64,000 nucleotides of DNA from Euleptes europaea (lineage: Eukaryota > Chordata > Lepidosauria > Squamata > Sphaerodactylidae). Shown here piece by piece: positions 1 to 12,100 of this stretch (its first letter is position 1; every line of letters starts with the position of its first letter). The stretch spans positions 61,759,268 to 61,823,267 of the forward strand of contig NC_079324.1 of assembly GCF_029931775.1 (NCBI RefSeq), given 5' to 3'. Below the pieces are notes generated by a model. The model did not search any database. It worked only from the letters and a program-made list of their open reading frames with translations, and was not told the DNA's origin. Position numbers and translations under genes: made by a program.

Positions 1-37
1 GAGGTGCCAGGGGGGCGCAGCTTGCAGCCTATCTGCA

Positions 38-360
38 AGGAAGGAAAGAAGGAAGGGAAGAAGGAAGGAAGGAAATAAAGAAGGAAATAAAGAAGGAAAT
101 AAAGAAAGAAGGAAGGAAGGAAAGAAGGAATTAAATAAAGAAGGAAATAAAGAAAGAAGGAAGGACAGAAAGAAGCAAGGAAAGAAGGACAGAAAGAAGC
201 AAGGAAAGAAGGACAGAAAGAAGAAAAGAAGGAAGGAAGTAGGGAAAGAAGGAAAAAGAGAAGGAGAGAAAAAATAGAGAAAGGGGGGAGAAAGAAAGAG
301 ACAGAAAAAGAGGAGAGAAAGTATAGGAGAGAGAGTGAAAGAAAAAGGAAGAAAAGCGAG
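38..360. repeat. Purine microsatellite (GGAA/GAAA type)
   Basis: Almost pure purine on the + strand, built from irregular GGAA, GAAA and AAGAAGG units that grade into GAGA-rich sequence. The long open frame on the complementary strand here is low-complexity Ser/Phe/Leu-rich and is not a gene. Confidence 0.9.
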
Positions 361-745
361 AAAAGCCTTCACACATACACACACACACAGCCGGCTCCAT
401 GCCACCAGGCTTCAGTCTTCCCTCCTCCCCCCCTCCCCCCCCCACAAAAGTCCTCCACCTGATTGGCTCCCATGCGCATGCTCCGCCGCCAGGAGCGGCC
501 GGCTTTTTCCTCTTCTTCCCCCCTCCCTCCCCCCTCCTCTCGCCGATTAACAGCTGACAGTCAGCGAGAGGGGGTTTAAAGGGCCCGCAGCGTTCCTGCA
601 CACTGGGGCTTCAGGGAGAGCTGTGCTGGGCTGTGTTTCTCTGGCAGGGCCCTGAAACTCCCGAGGGCCACCAAAAATGGCCTCGGGGGCTGTAAACGGC
701 CCGGGGGCCGGGCGTTCCCCATCCCTGGTCAAGAGAGTTGTCAAA
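361..745. other. GC-rich island with promoter-like motifs, origin unknown
   Basis: A short CA run is followed by C-rich tracts and CpG-containing sequence. It holds an ATTGG (reverse CCAAT) at 462-466 next to a perfect 10-bp palindrome CATGCGCATG at 471-480, then CTCCGCCGCC. It lies inside a KNTC1 intron, directly before a LINE remnant, so it could be the 5' end of a retroelement or an unrelated CpG island. No coding sequence is recognised. Confidence 0.45.
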
Positions 746-779
746 GGTCAAGTTCTGTTCATTTGGAAAGAAGTTTTGT

Positions 780-2012
780 GCACCTGCTTAAAAATGTCTT
801 ATCCACGGGATAAGAGGACAAGTCCTCTTATGGATTGAGAGCTGGCTGAAAAATAGGAAGCAGAGAGTAGGAATCAATGGTCAGTTCTCACAATGGCGGG
901 ATGTGAGCAGTGGGGTGCCTCAGGGATCTGTGTTGGGACCGGAGCTTTTCAACCTGTTCATCAATGACCTGGAGTTGGGGTTAAACAGTGAAGTAGCCAA
1001 GTTTGCAGATGACACCAAATTATTTAGGGTGAAGAGTTCCAGAAGGATCTCTGCATACTGGAAGAATGGGCATTAAAATGGCAAATGAGATTCAATGTGA
1101 GTAAGTGTAAAGTGATGCATATTGGGACAAAAAATCCCAACTTCACATATACACTGATGGGATCTGTGCTGGCAGCAACAGACCAAGAAAGGGATCTTGG
1201 GGTGGTAGTGGATAGCTCAATGAAGATGTCAACCTAGTGTGCGGCTGCTGTAAAAAAGCCAAATTCCATGCTGGCCATAATTAGACGAGGAATAGAGAAT
1301 AAAACTGCTTATATCATACTGCCCTTGTACAAATCTATGGTGAGACCACACTTGGAATACTGTGTACAGTTCTGGTCACCACACCTAAAAAAGGATATTT
1401 CAGAGCTTGAGAAGGCGCAGAAAAGAGCAACCAAAATGATTAGGGGACTAGAGCAACTGTCCTATGGGGAGCGGTTAAGACGCTTAGGGCTGTTTAGCTT
1501 GGAAAGAAGGCGGCTGAGGGGAGACATGATAGAGGTCTATAAAATTATGCATGGTTTGGGGAGAGTGGACAGGGAGAAGTTTTTCTCCCTCTCCCATAAT
1601 ACTAGAACACGGGGTCATCTGCTAAAGCTGGAGGGTGAGAGATTCAAAACAGATGAAGTATTTTTTCACACAACGCATAGTTAAATTGTGGAACTCCCTG
1701 CCCCAGGATGTGGTGATGGCTGCCAGCTTGGAGGGCTTTAAGAGGGGAGTGGACATATTCATGGAGGAGAGGGGTATTCATGGCTGTTAGTTAGAATGGA
1801 TACTAGTCATGCTGCATACCTATTCTCTCTAGTATCAGAGGAGCATGCCTATTATTTTGGGTACGGTGGAACACAGGCAGGATGGTGCTGCTGCACTCGT
1901 CTTGTTAGTGGCTTCCTAGAGGGACCTGGTTGGCCACTGTGTGAACAGACTGCTGGACTTGATGGGCCTTGGTCTGATCCAGCAGGGCCTTTCTTATGTT
2001 CTTATGTCTCAC
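780..2012 (+). mobile_element. LINE remnant (CR1/L2-like group), reverse transcriptase part and 3' tail
   Basis: Translated pieces show reverse transcriptase blocks in order: [13 protein letters not shown] and FINDLE, then [10 protein letters not shown] (the F/YADD catalytic motif), then an open stretch (1268-1684) with LPLYKSMVRPHLEYCVQ, WSPHLKKDI, LFSLERRRLRGDMIEVYK and TRTRGHLLKL. This is the usual C-terminal order of Jockey-superfamily LINEs. The 3' end has the dispersed tail GATCCAGCAGGGCCTTTCTT plus ATGTTCTTATG. Several frame changes make it a dead copy. The exact family is not resolved. Confidence 0.75.
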
Positions 2013-2164
2013 TGAGATAAACGCTTCACTTTGGCTGGATCAAGCCCATCTACTGAAGTTCCAAAGCACGCACTCTGCTGAATGTGGCAGTATTAGAGAT
2101 CAGAAGTGACAATTAAAACATCAGGTTTTAATACCTTTGTGCATAAGGCACATTAAACTATCTT

Positions 2165-2245
2165 CTATTGAATCAGACCCTTGGTCCATTGAATTCAGTA
2201 TTGACTAGTCAGACTGGCAGTGGCTCTCCAGTCCCATGCTGAGGT
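2165..2245 (-). mobile_element. SINE family A, 3' fragment
   Basis: Starts with GAATCAGACCCTTGGTCCAT, the reverse complement of the family A tail seen at 2540-2583. Only the 3' part remains. Confidence 0.55.
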
Positions 2246-2259
2246 CATTCTCATCACTG

Positions 2260-2382
2260 TGGCTCAGTGGTAGAGCATCTTCTTGGCATGCAGAAGGTCC
2301 CAGGTTCAATCCACGGCATCTCCAGTTAAAGGGACTAGGCAAGTAGGTGATGTGAAAGACCCCTGCCTGAGCCGCTGCCAGT
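2260..2382 (+). mobile_element. SINE family A (tRNA-derived), truncated
   Basis: Begins with a pol III box A-like TGGCTCAGTGGTAGAGC, followed by box B-like GGTTCAATCC and the CATCTCCAGTTAAAGGGAC body. The 3' end is lost where the next copy starts. Confidence 0.75.
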
Positions 2383-2583
2383 GAGGAGGGGCTGTGGCTC
2401 AGAGGTAGAGCATCCGCTTGGCATGCAGAAGGTCCCAGGTTCAATCCCCGGCATCTCCAGTGAAAGGGACCAGGCAGAATGTGAAAGACCCCTGCCTGAG
2501 ACCCTGGAGAGCCGCTGCTGGTCTGCGTAGACATACTGACTTTGATGGACCAAGGGTCTGATTCAGTATAAGGCAGCTTCATG
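2383..2583 (+). mobile_element. SINE family A (tRNA-derived), full copy
   Basis: Best copy of the family in the window. It has box A-like TGGCTCAGAGGTAGAGC, box B-like GGTTCAATCC, then the family tail GATGGACCAAGGGTCTGATT followed by CAGTATAAGGCAGCTTCATG. It directly follows another copy in the same orientation. The name of the family in repeat libraries is not known to me. Confidence 0.85.
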
Positions 2584-2589
2584 TGATCA

Positions 2590-2697
2590 TCACCTACTGC
2601 CTGGTACTTTCAACTGGAGAGGCCAGGAATTGAACCTGGGACCTTCTGCATGCCAAGCAGGTGCTCTGCCACTGAGCCACAGCCCCTCGACTGGCAG
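2590..2697 (-). mobile_element. SINE family A, inverted fragment
   Basis: Reverse-complement copy with GGGACCTTCTGCATGCCAAG and GCTCTGCCACTGAGCCACAG, the complement of the box B to box A region. With the neighbours this makes a cluster of four family A pieces in about 540 bp. Confidence 0.8.
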
Positions 2698-3110
2698 GGG
2701 CCGCATGCAGAACCGCTTGCTCTGATCTAAGCTATAGTGTCCCGTAAGGCCCACTGTTGTAAGGTTCCCGCTGAGCATGTAATTTCTTTGATACTGTTAT
2801 AAGGGCTGTGGAAAAGCCAGAAAACGGTAGTCCAGGTTCATATGATCGAGAGGCAGAAGTTACATCTCGCTTGGTGCCTCAGGCCATCAACTCAGGAGTC
2901 TTTAAGTTGCATGTGAAATTAAACTGTAAGATCTGTTAGTATGATTAACACCAGGGGCCTGTTTCAACCATGGGTTGAAGCTGGCTAGCAACTCCTCACG
3001 AAGAGGTGGGAGCTGCAAATTAGTGTGTCTGAGCCATACCAGAGTTCCTGTCGTGCAAGCTTTGTAATCAGAACATGTTTCTTTTTCTCTCACTTCAATG
3101 TCCATAACAG

Positions 3111-6100
3111 CTTGATCCGTATGACTATGAAACTATTGAAAGTCTTCTGATGATTGTAGAGAAGGCTGGTGAGGAAGCAGCAAGCATCCCATTGAATAAA
3201 GTAAGTGGATACTTGTTGCTGTACTTACCCAAATATAATTTTGATCTTTAAAATGGTCTGTCTTGGATTATTCTTGTTGATGCTGCACATATGCTGTGTC
3301 TTAGAGAGAGAACGTATAAAAATACCTAGAAAGGAGCAGGAGTCCAGTAGCACCTTAAAGACTAACAAAATTTCTGGCAGGGCATGAACTTTCATGAGTC
3401 ACAGCTCACTTCTTCAAATAAAGCTCATGCCCCGCCAGAAATTTTGTTAGTCTTTAAGGTGCTACTGGACTCTTGCTCTTTTCTACTGCTGTTGACAGAC
3501 TAACACAACTACCCATCATGTTCTAAAAATACCTAGAAATTTGAGGTATCATTTTGTGAAGATTAGGCCCTGTTTAAAAGAAAATGTTTTCTGCAAAGAC
3601 TTGTTTCAGAAATACGTCGTTCGCGAGCATTGTTGAATTCCTGTTCAGTTCCAAAGCAAAACATAACATTAAGAAATCTTGGCTAAATTGTATTCTTTGA
3701 GAATGTTAATTTTTTCCCCTTTGAAATGTCAACTCTTTGTTGCAGTGGGGGAGAAAAACATACCTTCTTTTATCGGTTCGTCTAGGCCCTGGTGCTCATT
3801 GAACATTTAAAATCCTACAAAAGATTTTCTGCTCCTGGAGACCTGGAACATCAATATGTGTTCGAACACGGTATTCCTTTATCACCAGCTGCTCAAGCCA
3901 GGCTGCCCTTCCACTTGATCTTCTTCAGAACTTCACAGTGTTTCTGGAAAATAATTAGTAAGTTTTTGCTAACAGTGAACATTCAGCCGTTTTTCATACT
4001 TAATGTGAGAGAGATGGAGTTTGAATGAGTTACATAGGAAATATATCGCTGGCTCCTCTTTTTACAGCTCCAGAACTGAATGAGGAATCGTTCCCCAAGA
4101 TTTTTTTGATCTCCAAAATCATGAAGGTAAAAACAAAGCTGCCTTGGGGTGGGCTGATAGGTTGTTGTTGTTTTTTAATTTGTACAAATTACTACCATGA
4201 TGTGGGTTGATGGGTACCAATTTAAATGACTGCAACACCGTAATCAGACTGGAAATTGGTGGCTATTAACAGTGGTTCATGATAGCTAAGTGGATCCTCT
4301 ATGTACAGTGGCAATATATCTTGCCTAGTACTAGGGAAAGCCAATAGGGATGGGCCATTGTCTTTATACACTGCTTGTGAGCTTCTAGAAGCATTTTGCT
4401 GTTGCAGTCAGTATGCTGGTTTAGATGGACCATGGTCTGATCCAGCAAGGGCAATGCTTATTACCTGTAGTTTTTCCTTGGAGTGAGAGCTGCCAAATGA
4501 AAGTATCAGTGAAATTGTTTCATGTATCTTCCATGGGCATAGGAGCAAGTCCCACTCATCTCAGTAGAGCTCATCTGATCCATATGAGCTGCTCAGCTCT
4601 TGGACTCAGCATATTCTGCAGGGAAGGTTGTAGAAAAAATCTAGGACAGCTGCTGCCTAGCCCATTTGGTGCTAGCAAAATACTTGTCCTTCGTGAAGGG
4701 CACAGAGAGCCTATAAAACACCTGGAGGAGTGCACATTTCTGCAAAGGTAGTGCACATGTTGCCCCTTCTTCTGAGGATCCTTGTCAATGAGAATCAGGT
4801 TGTTTGGCACCAGGGATAGCGGGTCAGTTTTGCCATCTTTACGGTAACATCCCCTAATGCAACATGTTCCTCCCTCCCCCCATGGAAGTGGGTGACAAGC
4901 ATTTGTTTCTATAAGAGCAAGTGAAGAAATGCACTGAGGGGGGCACCGTTGGGGTGGGGAGGGATAAACCTGCTACCTGCCTTGGTTGCCCTCAGACCAT
5001 TCGCTTCTCTCTGCATAGCCCCACTCTTTAATCTGCACTGTAAGCTCGTGACCCTTCGAACCAGAAATCACCACAGAGTCATATAGAATCCAAGCAGATG
5101 GCTTTTATTGGTCAAAAAGGCAATACAGTGCATACAGGGAACTATGGCAGCTATGAGAGTCTCACTAGCCGAACGATAATATAAGGCAGTAAATGACGGG
5201 AGATTATACCACATCAGCATACACAGACAGAGTCAACTTTCCCAGGAGCAGTATTCCCAGGCCTTGGTATGTGTGGTCGGCCTTGAGGCTAGACAGTACA
5301 GTACCGACACAGAAACAATACTGAAACCGAGATAGCAGCCTGACATCCTGCTCCCCTTAAGGCCCCCTCCCAGTCTGTAAGGGGGATGGTCTGTCCGGGT
5401 AGGCAGTGTGAAAGGCATCGATTAGTTTGGGGGCGGAGACATCTCGTGCGCGAACCCATTCGTCGTAGGCAGGGGGGAAGTGTTTCCAACGGACCAAATA
5501 CTGTAGGTTTCCATGGTGGATACGAGAGTCAAGGATTTTGGAGACTTCGAAGTGCTCTTCCCCCCCCACCATAATGGGCTGTTCGGGGGGCGGATCGGGA
5601 TGCCATTGTGGAGAGGCCGTATGGGGCTTCAGGAGGCTAATGTGGAAAACGGGATGCACACGCCTCAGGGTTTTCGGGAGAGCTAATTCCACCGTGACAG
5701 GATTTATGATCCGTGTGATCGGGAATGGGCCAATGAATTTAGCATTGAGTTTAAGGCACGGACGGGTGGAACGTAGGTTTTTGGTGGAAAGATAGACCAA
5801 TTTACCCACTCGCAGTTCGCCCCCGGGGGAACGATGTTTATCAGCTTGTGCTTTGTATTTGCGCTTGGCTCGGTCAAGATTGCTAACAAGCCAAGGCCAA
5901 GTGGTACGGAGGGTGTGTGCCCAGGAAGCAACATCAGGATCTCCCTCCCCCTCCACATTATTTCTGGGAGTAACAGGACCAAAATCCTGACCATACACTG
6001 CATAGAATGGGCTAAAACCTGTAGATTGATGTACAGCATTATTGTAGGCAGATTCTGCAAAAGGTAACAGTTCTACCCAGTTATCTTGGTGGTAGTTTAC

Positions 6101-9100
6101 ATAACAGCGTAAATAACATTCAAGGACAGCATTTACACGTTCAGTTTGACCATCGGTTTGAGGATGGTATGCAGTAGACAATCCTTGTTCAACCCCTACC
6201 AACTTGAGGAATGCTTTCCAAAACTTGGAAACAAAGCCACTGCCGCGGTCACAGATTATTTTGCACGGAAACGAATGTAATTTGAAGATATGTGTCACAA
6301 ATAGGCGGGCCATTTTTTGAGCAGAGGGGATCCCTGCGCATGGAACCAAATGGATTTGCTTGGAAAACAAATCAGTCACAACCCATAATACAGTCTTTCC
6401 CCCGCTGAGAGGGAGATCAGTCATAAAGTCCATAGCAATAACTTCCCATGGTCTGTTGGGTGTTTCTAGAGGTTGCAGTAGCCCCGGGGGTTTGCCTTGT
6501 GATCGTTTCACTGTGGCGCAAACAGGGCAGCTGCGAATAAAAGAGTCAACGTCGGAACGCATTCCCCCCCCACCAAAATTGTCTGCGCAATAAATGGAGA
6601 GTTTTTAGGAATCCAAAGTGTCCAGCCGTTTTTACTCCATGAGCTAAGTGTAAAACGTCCTTTCGAAGTGCCTTGGGCACATACAATTTAGAGTCTTTGT
6701 ACCATGAGCCTCCCTGTTCTATTACCCCAGGGGGTAGGGTGTGAGTGGAGCGTTCAGAAAGGCAGTGGTCCCGAAGGGTATTTAAAAAGGATTCGGAGAT
6801 GGGAACCTTGGCGGGAACCCCCCCCCCCCCCGGCTATAGTAGTCTTAGGACCAGCTATGGGGGTAGTGCTTACGTGCGGTAATGCGCAGATTGTAGGCGG
6901 TAGGGTAGCCGGTGGGGTTGGAGGTGCTGGAGAACTGGATCTGGGATGCTGTTGCTGAGATCGAGTTTGCACGGCCAGTACAGGAAGGGCTCCCCTTTGC
7001 GTAGGGGTGAACAGAGAGTCAGTTGGTCTCTCGAGTTTTACCGGGTATTGTGGCAACCGGGAGAGGGCATCTGCGAGAACGTTTTGCTTCCCAGGAACAT
7101 GCTTTAGGACGAAACGAAACTGAGCGAAGAATTCAGCCCAACGTTGTTGTTTTCTGATAGTTTATGGGACCCCGTGAGGGCAGCTAGATTCTTGTGATCG
7201 GTCCAAACCTCGAAGGGGATATTGGACCCCTCTAAGAATTGTCTCCATAGAGTCAGAGCATGGTGAACGGCCGCTGCCTCTTTTTCCCAAATGGGCCAGT
7301 TCAATTGTGCGTGCGCAAATTTTCTCGAAAAGTAAGCGCACGGGTGAAGGAGGCCATCCGGACCTTTCTGGAGGAGGGCCCCTCCCATAGCTACATCGGA
7401 GGCATCGACTTGCACAATAAACATTTGGTTTGGGTCTGGGTGCTGTAGTACGGGTTCGGATGTGAAGAGGCGTTTGAGAGCCACAAACGCGGCTTGGCAT
7501 TGATCAGTCCACAGGATTTTTGCGGAGGGTAAGGTAGCTGTGTTTGCTTTCCCTTTGGTTTTTAGTAGATCAGTAATGGGTAGGGCCACTTGGGCAAAGT
7601 TAGGAATGAATCCTCGATAAAAGTTCGCAAATCCCAAAAACTGTTGCACTTGCTTGCGGTTGGTGGGAGGAGTCCAATCGAGAACGGCTTGGACTTTGAC
7701 AGGGTCCATGCGAAGACCTTGGTGGGAGATTATGTATCCTAAAAATGTGAGCTGGCTTCGATGAAACTCGCATTTAGCCAGTTTTGCAAAGAGTTGGTGG
7801 TCGCGCAGGCGCTGCAGAACTTCTCGGACTAGAGTTACATGCTCTTCCATGGTTTTTGAATAAATAAGAATGTCGTCTAAATAAACCACCACCCCGCGAT
7901 ACAGCAAGTCATGAAGGATTTCGTTGATGAGTTGCATAAAGACCCCCGGGGCACCTTTTAATCCGAACGGCATCACGAGGAATTCATACATACCGAAACA
8001 GCTAGAGAAGGCAGTGAGGTGCTCATCCCCTTCGCGGATGCGGACTCGGTAGTAGGCTTCCACCAAGTCTAACTTGGAGAATACCCGGCCCTCCTGTAAC
8101 TGTCCCAAAATATCAGATATTAATAGGATAGGATAGGCGTTGGTTTGGGTAACCGCATTGAGTTTCCTGAAGTCAATGCATAAACGAAGGTCGCCCTCTT
8201 TTTTTCGGACAAAAAACGCGGGGGCCGAGTTCGGGGCATTCGATGGGCGAATGAACCCTCTGGCGAGGTTTTTGTCAAGGAAGTCCCGGAGAACAGTGCG
8301 CTCGGAAGCGCTCATAGGGTAAATTTTACTTTTGGTTAATGTGCAGTCCTTGACCACCTCAATTGTACAGTCCGAGGCCCGGTGGGGGGGTAAGGTATCA
8401 CATTCTTTAAGGTCGAAGACATCCGCAAAGTCTCGGTATACATTAGGTAGGACTGGAAGTGCTGGGACATCGGAGGCCAATGCTGGGACGGGCGGATATA
8501 ACAGTGCAAAGTTCTGCCGGTGCTGATCGCACATGGGGCTGGCGAAGGAGATAGTGTTTGTTTCCCAGTTAATACTGGGACTATGTCCTTTAATCCAGTT
8601 AATACCCAAGACTACTTCAAAACGGATAGGGGCTATAGTGAAGTCTATTTGCTCCCAGTGGGAGCCAATTCCCATTGCCACTCCTATGGTGCGGTGATCA
8701 ACTGGACCCCCCTGGAAATGGCTCCCGTCCATTTGGGCAAATTGGACAGGGGCGGGTAAAGCCTCAGATTCGGCTCTGAGTGCAGCAAAAGTGGCTTCGC
8801 TTATGAGAGTGCGACAGCAACCGGAGTCGATTAGTGCTTTGACGGGTAGTTGTGGGCCACCGTTAATGTGTTGTAAAACTGCATCCACGTAGACGGTGGA
8901 GTCCACTTCTTTGATTTTGGTAGGAGCATTCGGTTTAACAGGAGGATCCTGAGAGGGCTGTGGAGACGCTCCATTCACCACAGACCGGAGCCGTTTTTTG
9001 ACAAGTCGAGGGGAGATTCCAAGTTTAAGGCTAGAGAATTCCAAGGATTTTCCTCATCCGAAGAGGGAAAGCTGTCCCCCAATGGGGCACTTGTAATCCG

Positions 9101-12100
9101 AGACCCGGCGGGGTCGTTGGTAGTAGGCAGGGAGGCTGGGTCTCCGGCATGGAGTGCAGAGGGTGTGGGTCTTCCCGGAGCTGCGCTGCGGGTGGCCGCG
9201 GTGCCTCTGCGTGGTGGACGACCTCTGGCGCGGGTTGTCGTGCTGGGACGAAATAATTCATGGCGGTGCGGGCAAACAGCTGCAAAGTGGCCCATTTCTC
9301 CGCAAGTAAGACAGGCACCTCTCTGAAATCGGGCTTCACGTTCCTGGGGCGGACGTGGAGGATTTCGTGGGACGGGCGGTGGTGCCTTGGATTGAGGCTT
9401 TTGGGTGCCTTTTTCCTTGTGCTTTTGACGGACTAGGGAAATAAAGCGTCGGCGGCTTTCCACTTCCTCGGCCAATAGAATCCAGTCTTCAAGGGTATCG
9501 GGATCGCCCCGCATGTATGACCAGTTCAGGACGTCAGGGTGCAAGGCTTCCCTGAAATGATGAATTAGGGTGGTCTCGGGCCAGCCTACAATTTTACTTG
9601 CCAGTCGTTGAAATTCATCGGCAAATTCTCGAACTGTAGCAGAGCCTTGTTTTAGTTGTAAGAGTTCCGTTTTGGCTCTTTCCCCCAGGAAGGGGTCTTC
9701 AAACCTCCTTCTCAGAGCAGTCATGAAGTTGTTGAGGGAACGAATAGCCCGAGAGCGGGTGTCAAACTGGAGGACCATCCAGTCAGCTGCTTTACCTGTC
9801 AGAAGGGAAGCTACATAACGCACCCGGCTATCTTCCATGGGGAAAAGTTGTCCTTGTTCTCGCATATAACTGTCCACTTGATGCAAGAAACAAGGCAAAG
9901 TCTCGAGAGATCCGTCGTACGTAGTCCTCAATTTAAGTTGCTTCCAAGGGCCGGGCGCAGGTTGGCCCGGTTGCACGGGTGGTCCGGGCGGAGGAACAAC
10001 GGGAGCTCCGGGAGGCAAGGGTGGAGCAGGCACATTAGCGGGTGGTTGGGGTGGCTGGATGGGCACCCCCTGACCCGGTATCGGAACGGGCTGTGCTTGG
10101 GCTATCAGGGTTTGTTGTAATTGCCTGTTATCCTGAAGCATACGTTCCATTAGTTCTTGGAGTTGATCAACACGGTCGGAGAGCTCCCGATTCTGGGCTC
10201 GTAAGAGGTGAACCTCCTCACTTGGGCCACCAGTGAGATGAGGTTTACTGGTCCGGAAGCTCGTGGCCCATTGAGAGCTATCTCCATAAAGATCCTCGTC
10301 TTCAGACTCTCCTGAGTCTCGACGTCGGTCAGCCAAACGGCGTGCGCGTTGGGTCGCGCGCGACGGGACGAACGCCGGGGAAAAAGACAGACCTGATAGC
10401 CCTTGTACAGTGTCCTTGGGGCGCGTATCCATTCTCGCCCGATCCCTAACCCTTGCTGCTGCCGCCTTGGCTGCTTCAGCAGCCTCTCTCTCTCTTGCGA
10501 CCTTAGCCGCTTCGGCGGCATCCTTATCCGCAAGAACTTTGGCGTTCTCAAATCTTAGGGCAGCCTCCGCCGTAATGCGCGGTAAAAGTTCTGTTTCCAG
10601 GAGTGAGAGTATGGGGTCGGATTCCCCGCCCAGCAAGGGTTGTATTCGAACCGCCAGTGCAGGTGCATCGGCTCCAAAAGTCGAGGTCAAAGCTTGAGCC
10701 AAGGTGGCGACCGGGGTGTCCTTTGTACATTCCACAAGGAGAAGAGCGGTGCGAATAGCGACTCGCTTGGCTTCAGCCTGACAGCTGGCCGCATCCGGGA
10801 TCAGGGAAAAACCCTCCGGCGGGGCTCCTGCCATGGTAGAACTAGAGGAAAGAGCCTCTCGAGAAATAAGATTATCCAAAAGTCCAGTTAGTACTTGTAA
10901 ATCCTCAGTTGCCAACCGTGCATCGTCCAGTAATTGATCCAAGTCTTGAAGATCTAAACGAGTATCAGTATCCTCCGACGTCAACATCCAGAGAGTCCCT
11001 TTAAGAGATTGCCACTGGTCCTGTACCAGTCCTCTCAAGCGGCAAACCTCTAGGGTAGTTCTGAAAAGTTCAGCGACTATGTCCTGTAACAGGGTGGGAT
11101 CTTTCCGAGAGGAATCCAGGATAGTAGGTCACTCGGAGAGCTTCTCAGCTCCCATCCAAGCGGCAGGCGAACCCCCCTGGGCTCCAGCCTGACTAGTAGT
11201 ACAATAAAGAAGGTGAGAGATAGCTGCCATAATGTAAGCTCGTGACCCTTCGAACCAGAAATCACCACAGAGTCATATAGAATCCAAGCAGATGGCTTTT
11301 ACTGGTCAAAAAGGCAATACAGTGCATACAGGGAACTATGGCAGCTATGAGAGTCTCACTAGCCGAACGATAATATAAGGCAGTAAATGGCGGGAGATTA
11401 TACCACATCAGCATACACAGACAGAGTCAACTTTCCCAGGAGCAGTATTCCCAGGCCTTGGTATGTGTGGTCGGCCTTGAGGCTAGACAGTACAGTACCG
11501 ACACAGAAACAATACTGAAACCGAGATAGCAGCCTGACATGCACACACACACCCATTTTGTGTTCTGTTTCTTGGCTGCATTAGAATGTGGGGGTGATAT
11601 TTGTAACAGGCATTTATCTGTATAGAAAATACTCTTTCACGTTGCTCTTAGATAGTGACTTTATGAGAGCGGTAACTTCAAGCTTTGTTCAAGACTTTCT
11701 ATTCCTTGGCTCCATCATCAACCAAAAGGGAGGCTGAAGCCAAGAAATCAGAAGGAGTGAAGAAAGCTGACAAGAAGAAAGTAGAGTCCTTTCAAATGGG
11801 GTGTTGGAGAAGAGTGTTACGGATACTGTGGACTGCCAAAAAACAACAACAAATCAGTGGGTTATAGATCAAATGAACTGACCCTAGAAGCTAGAACGAC
11901 TAAACTGAGGCTGTCGTACTTTGGTCACATCATGAGAAGACAAGAGTCACTTGGAAAAGACAATCGTGCTAAGAAAAGTTGAAGGCAGCAGGAAAAGAGG
12001 AAGACCCAACAAGAGATGGTTGACTCTATAAAGAAAGCCATGGCCCTCAATTTGCAATATCTGAGCAAGGCTATTATAGGGTTGCCATGAGCCTGAAGCA

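Larger units (their letters stand above)
5034..11544 (-). mobile_element. Ty3/Gypsy chromovirus (sushi-like), young, broken
   Basis: LTR retrotransposon in antisense to KNTC1. Parts in sense order: 5' LTR 11233-11539, leader, gag 11038-8975, pol (protease, reverse transcriptase, RNase H, integrase with C-terminal chromodomain) 9044-5357, 3' LTR 5345-5039. The same 5 bp, TGCAC, occurs at 5034-5038 and 11540-11544. The two 307-bp LTRs differ at two positions by my reading, so the insertion is recent, probably a few million years at most depending on the rate. The coding part is broken, with roughly two to three breaks. Domain order and the chromodomain place it with chromoviruses; gag resembles the group from which PEG10/RTL genes came. 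Confidence 0.93.

Noticed and set aside
131-601. Long open frame on the - strand over the microsatellite
   Set aside because: It is the complement of a purine tract, giving Ser/Phe/Leu runs, with no homology or splice context.
2260-2460. tRNA gene
   Set aside because: Box A and box B are present, but the cloverleaf is not, and the sequence continues into a SINE body repeated elsewhere in the window. The same holds for all family A, B and C copies.
8140-10891. Open frames on the + strand inside the chromovirus
   Set aside because: They are shadows opposite gag and pol, with no family likeness.
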